A stretch of 64,000 bases of DNA. It comes from Streptomyces sp. CGMCC 4.7035. GTDB taxonomy: Bacteria; Actinomycetota; Actinomycetes; Streptomycetales; Streptomycetaceae. Below the pieces are notes generated by a model, which searched no databases, was not told the origin of the DNA, and worked only from the letters and a program-made list of their open reading frames with translations. The stretch lies in NCBI RefSeq assembly GCF_031583065.1, contig NZ_CP134053.1, forward strand, positions 186,001-250,000, given 5' to 3'. The position numbers and the translations under genes were made by a program. Positions 60,634-64,000 of this stretch are shown in pieces. Within the stretch, counting starts at the first letter, position 1. Each line of letters opens with the position of its first letter.

Positions 60634-63231
60634 GTGGACGCCGAGCTGACCAACAGGAGCCGGGACGCGATCAACGCGGCCAGCAACCGGGCCGTGTCGG
60701 AGGGGCACCCGGACCTCACCCCCGGCCACCTGCTCCTCGCGCTGCTCGAGGGGCAGGACAACGAGAACATCATCGACCTCCTGGCCGCAGTGGACGCCGA
60801 CCAGGCCTCCGTGCGGTCCGGCGCCGAGCGCGTGCTCGCCGGTCTGCCCAGCGTGACCGGGTCGACCGTCGCGCCGCCCCAGCCCAACCGCGAGCTGCTC
60901 GCCGTGATCGCCGACGCGACCAAGCGCGCGAAGGACCTCGGCGACGACTACCTCTCCACGGAGCACCTGCTCATCGGCATCGCCGCGAAGGGCGGCGCCG
61001 CGGGCGACGTACTCTCGCGGCAGGGGGCGGACGACAAGAAGCTGCTGGACGCGTTTCAGAAGAGCAGGGGAGGACGCCGGGTGACGACCCCGGATCCGGA
61101 GGGCCAGTACAAGGCGCTCGAGAAGTTCGGCACCGACTTCACCGCCGCCGCGCGCGACGGCAAGCTCGACCCGGTCATCGGCCGGGACCACGAGATCCGC
61201 CGCGTCGTCCAGGTGCTGTCCCGCCGCACGAAGAACAACCCGGTCCTCATCGGTGAGCCCGGCGTCGGCAAGACCGCCGTCGTGGAGGGGCTCGCCCAGC
61301 GGATCGTGAAGGGCGACGTTCCCGAGTCCCTGAAGAACAAGCGGCTGGTCGCGCTCGACCTGGGCGCCATGGTCGCCGGCGCGAAGTACCGCGGTGAGTT
61401 CGAGGAGCGGCTCAAGACCGTGCTCGCGGAGATCAAGGACTCCGAGGGCCAGATCATCACCTTCATCGACGAGCTGCACACCGTCGTGGGCGCGGGTGCC
61501 GGCGGCGACTCCGCCATGGACGCGGGCAACATGCTCAAGCCGATGCTGGCCCGTGGTGAGCTGCGCATGGTCGGCGCGACGACCCTCGACGAGTACCGCG
61601 AGCGGATCGAGAAGGACCCGGCGCTGGAGCGGCGCTTCCAGCAGGTGATGGTCGCCGAGCCGACCGTCGAGGACACCATCGCCATCCTGCGCGGCCTCAA
61701 GGGCCGGTACGAGGCCCACCACAAGGTGCAGATCGCGGACAGCGCGCTGGTCGCCGCGGCCACCCTCTCCGACCGGTACATCACCTCACGCTTCCTGCCC
61801 GACAAGGCCATCGACCTGGTCGACGAGTCGGCCTCCCGGCTGCGCATGGAGATCGACTCCTCCCCGGTCGAGATCGACGAGCTCCAGCGCGCCGTGGACC
61901 GGCTGCGGATGGAGGAGCTCGCGCTCGACAAGGAGACCGACGCGGCCTCGCGCGAGCGTCTGGAGAAGCTGCGTCGCGACCTCGCCGACAAGGAGGAGGA
62001 GCTGCGCGGCCTCACCGCCCGCTGGGAGAAGGAGAAGCAGTCCCTCAACCGTGTCGGTGAGCTGAAGGAAAGGCTCGACGATCTGCGCGGGCAGGCCGAG
62101 CGCGCCCAGCGCGACGGCGACTTCGACGCCGCGTCCAAGCTGCTGTACGGCGAGATCCCGGGCGTGGAGAAGGAGCTGGAGGCCGCCTCGGAGGCCGAGG
62201 AGGAGGCCGCCAAGGGCACGATGGTCAAGGACGAGGTCGGCTCCGACGACATCGCCGATGTCGTCGCCTCCTGGACCGGCATCCCCGCCGGACGCCTCCT
62301 GGAGGGCGAGACGCAGAAGCTGCTGCGCATGGAGGACGAGATCGGCAAGCGGCTCATCGGGCAGTCCGAGGCCGTACGCGCCGTCTCGGACGCCGTACGC
62401 CGCAGCCGCGCGGGCATCGCGGACCCCGACCGTCCGACGGGTTCCTTCCTCTTCCTGGGCCCCACCGGTGTCGGCAAGACCGAGCTGGCCAAGGCGCTCG
62501 CCGACTTCCTCTTCGACGACGAGCGGGCGATGGTCCGCATCGACATGTCGGAGTACAGCGAGAAGTACAACGTCGCCCGCCTGGTCGGCGCCCCGCCCGG
62601 ATACGTCGGCTACGAGGAGGGCGGCCAGCTCACCGAGGCCGTACGACGGCGCCCGTACAGCGTCATCCTGCTCGACGAGGTGGAGAAGGCGCACCCGGAG
62701 GTCTTCGACATCCTCCTCCAGGTCCTGGACGACGGCCGCCTGACGGACGGCCAGGGACGCACGGTCGACTTCCGCAACACCATCCTGATCCTCACCTCGA
62801 ACCTGGGCAGCCAGTTCCTGGTCGACCCGGTCACGAGCGCCGAGGAGAAGAAGGAACAGGTGCTGGAGGTCGTACGGACGTCCTTCAAGCCGGAGTTCCT
62901 CAACCGGCTCGACGACCTGGTCGTCTTCTCCGCGCTGGACAAGGACGAACTCCAGCGGATCGCCAGGCTCCAGATCGACCGGCTGGCCAAGCGCCTGGCC
63001 GAGCGGCGCCTCACCCTGGAGATCACGCCCGAGGCCCTGGCCTGGCTCGCGGACGAGGGCATGGATCCGGCGTACGGCGCGCGCCCGCTGCGCCGCCTTG
63101 TGCAGACCACCATCGGCGACCGCCTCGCCAAGGAGATCCTGGCCGGGGAGGTCAAGGACGGCGACACGGTCCGGGTGGACGCCTTCGGCGACGGGCTGCT
63201 GGTCGGGCCGGCGACGGGCAAGACGCTGTAG
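60634..63231 (+). CDS. clpB: ATP-dependent disaggregase ClpB
   Basis: An 865-residue Hsp100 chaperone that works with DnaK to resolubilise aggregates. N-domain 1-145, first AAA+ domain with Walker A GEPGVGKT (207-214) and [20 protein letters not shown], a coiled-coil M-domain (about 400-520, [20 protein letters not shown]), second AAA+ with Walker [10 protein letters not shown] (from 609) and [15 protein letters not shown]. The pore loops ([24 protein letters not shown]) are intact. GTG at 60634 follows AAGGAGGAG. There is no second internal start that stands out. Confidence 0.97.
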   Translation: MDAELTNRSRDAINAASNRAVSEGHPDLTPGHLLLALLEGQDNENIIDLLAAVDADQASVRSGAERVLAGLPSVTGSTVAPPQPNRELLAVIADATKRAKDLGDDYLSTEHLLIGIAAKGGAAGDVLSRQGADDKKLLDAFQKSRGGRRVTTPDPEGQYKALEKFGTDFTAAARDGKLDPVIGRDHEIRRVVQVLSRRTKNNPVLIGEPGVGKTAVVEGLAQRIVKGDVPESLKNKRLVALDLGAMVAGAKYRGEFEERLKTVLAEIKDSEGQIITFIDELHTVVGAGAGGDSAMDAGNMLKPMLARGELRMVGATTLDEYRERIEKDPALERRFQQVMVAEPTVEDTIAILRGLKGRYEAHHKVQIADSALVAAATLSDRYITSRFLPDKAIDLVDESASRLRMEIDSSPVEIDELQRAVDRLRMEELALDKETDAASRERLEKLRRDLADKEEELRGLTARWEKEKQSLNRVGELKERLDDLRGQAERAQRDGDFDAASKLLYGEIPGVEKELEAASEAEEEAAKGTMVKDEVGSDDIADVVASWTGIPAGRLLEGETQKLLRMEDEIGKRLIGQSEAVRAVSDAVRRSRAGIADPDRPTGSFLFLGPTGVGKTELAKALADFLFDDERAMVRIDMSEYSEKYNVARLVGAPPGYVGYEEGGQLTEAVRRRPYSVILLDEVEKAHPEVFDILLQVLDDGRLTDGQGRTVDFRNTILILTSNLGSQFLVDPVTSAEEKKEQVLEVVRTSFKPEFLNRLDDLVVFSALDKDELQRIARLQIDRLAKRLAERRLTLEITPEALAWLADEGMDPAYGARPLRRLVQTTIGDRLAKEILAGEVKDGDTVRVDAFGDGLLVGPATGKTL

Positions 63232-63295
63232 GCCCTGGCGGGTGCCTTATCGCACCATCGGATCGGGTACCCGGGGAGCGGGCGACGGGCGGCTG

Positions 63296-63324
63296 GATCC
63301 TGTCAGCTCACGGCTGACAGGATC
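63296..63324. terminator. clpB terminator
   Basis: Twelve-bp stem GATCCTGTCAGC / GCTGACAGGATC with a 5-base loop, 64 bases after the clpB stop. Confidence 0.85.
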
Positions 63325-63392
63325 GGCGAGGCTTGCGCCCCCCCTCCCCGGATGAGGGAGGATGGCGGAATCCGTACGAAGGGAAAAACACG

Positions 63393-63923
63393 GTGAGCAT
63401 CGACCCGTCCTCGATTCCGAACTTCGGGGGCCAGCCCGAGCCGCAGCCGCAAGGGCCGGCGGGCCCCGTGGTCCCGGATCAGGACCTCGTCACGCAGCTC
63501 CTGGACCAGATGGAGCTCAAGCACCTCGTGGACGAAGAGGGAGACCTCGTCGCGCCGTGGGAGCAGTTCCGTACGTACTTCATGTTCCGCGGCGAAGGAG
63601 ACCAGCAGGTCTTCTCGGTGCGGACGTTCTACGACCGGCCGCACAAGATCGACGAGAAGCCGCAGCTGCTGGAGTCCATCGACGACTGGAACCGGCGCAC
63701 CCTGTGGCCCAAGGTGTACAGCCACACGCACGACGACGGCACCGTCCGCCTCATCGGTGAGGCGCAGATGCTGATCGGTACGGGCGTCAGCCTGGAGCAC
63801 TTCGTCTCGTCGACCGTCAGCTGGGTGCGGGCCGCCATCGAGTTCGACCGGTGGCTCGTCGAGCAGCTCGGCCTCACGGAGGACGTCGACGACGCGGAGC
63901 AGCCCGAGGACGACGGAGAGTAG
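63393..63923 (+). CDS. YbjN domain-containing protein
   Basis: A 176-residue protein. Disordered proline/glutamine-rich N-terminus (1-33, FGGQPEPQPQGPAGPVV), then a YbjN/type III chaperone-like fold with HLVDEEGDLVAPWEQFRTYF, KVYSHTHDDGTVRLIGEAQM and RAAIEFDRWLVEQLG. Function unknown; in enterobacteria YbjN affects motility and stress. GTG at 63393 follows AAGGGA. Common near clpB in streptomycetes as far as I recall. Confidence 0.82.
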   Translation: MSIDPSSIPNFGGQPEPQPQGPAGPVVPDQDLVTQLLDQMELKHLVDEEGDLVAPWEQFRTYFMFRGEGDQQVFSVRTFYDRPHKIDEKPQLLESIDDWNRRTLWPKVYSHTHDDGTVRLIGEAQMLIGTGVSLEHFVSSTVSWVRAAIEFDRWLVEQLGLTEDVDDAEQPEDDGE

Positions 63924-63929
63924 ACCCGG

Positions 63930-64000
63930 CTAGAGGGGCGAACGGGCCAGCACCACCAGATACGCCCCGTAGACCAAGGAGAGCCCGGCCAGGGCACACG
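63930..64000 (-). CDS. C-terminal end of a membrane protein (truncated by window)
   Basis: The last 23 codons of a minus-strand gene, CALAGLSLVYGAYLVVLARS then PL and TAG. One hydrophobic helix is visible, so it is the final segment of an integral membrane protein. Convergent with the YbjN gene, six bases apart; nothing more can be said. Confidence 0.6.
   Translation of the reverse strand, partial: CALAGLSLVYGAYLVVLARSPL

Noticed and set aside
61056..62570. 504-codon Ser/Arg-rich frame antisense to clpB
   Set aside because: Complement of clpB, with no independent coding evidence.

Overview
The window is a high-GC actinobacterial chromosome segment, almost certainly Streptomyces. Evidence: overwhelming G/C at third codon positions, frequent GTG/TTG starts, the dnaK-grpE-dnaJ-hspR operon and a distant clpB that both carry HspR-type HAIR operators, a DUF397 gene, SapB-era style ECF and LuxR regulators, and a leucine TTA codon (bldA-type control) in one gene.

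Layout. (1) 1-3490: end of an SDR/DUF2867 protein, a DNA photolyase and a small secreted DUF4232 protein. (2) 3548-12267: an ~8.6 kb cargo segment bounded by a direct repeat made of the 3' half of tRNA-Gly(CCC) plus its terminator; inside are a lectin-GH74 xyloglucanase, an ECF sigma factor with a membrane partner, a second lectin-bearing secreted hydrolase and a deleted PAS/GAF/SpoIIE phosphatase. The two hydrolases share a promoter-like element, so I read this as a polysaccharide-degrading island with its own sigma factor. (3) 12540-13865: a small Cys-pair protein, dCTP deaminase and a phosphoribosyltransferase.

(4) 14184-45910: a large, patchwork exopolysaccharide locus of the Wzx/Wzy type. 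It has the initiating sugar transferase, four GT4 glycosyltransferases (two of them paralogues), a WecG/TagA transferase, a flippase, a polymerase/ligase, a Wzz/BY-kinase with its low-molecular-weight phosphatase, a GDP-mannose 3,5-epimerase, four methyltransferases, a GNAT enzyme, a polysaccharide deacetylase, a secreted propeller protein, a DUF4012 protein and a sortase-anchored surface protein. Scars of an integrase and two transposases sit in its left half (19.3-23.8 kb), where base composition also drops. A housekeeping Fe-S oxidoreductase and a Yip1-family membrane gene are interleaved.

(5) 46088-50257: dnaK, grpE, dnaJ, hspR. (6) 50321-56586: two paralogous secreted PA14/fibronectin proteins flanking a DUF397 and a Uma2 gene, then an orphan sugar-binding lipoprotein. 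(7) 57011-59822: two convergent, paralogous LuxR-type regulators; divergent from the second is a tiny secreted protein with four DSGW repeats translationally coupled to a Rieske-fold protein that has lost its cluster ligands. This is the best candidate here for an undescribed system. (8) 60088-64000: a PPOX-family protein with a 44-bp tandem repeat at its 3' end, clpB with its own HAIR, a YbjN protein and the end of a membrane protein gene.
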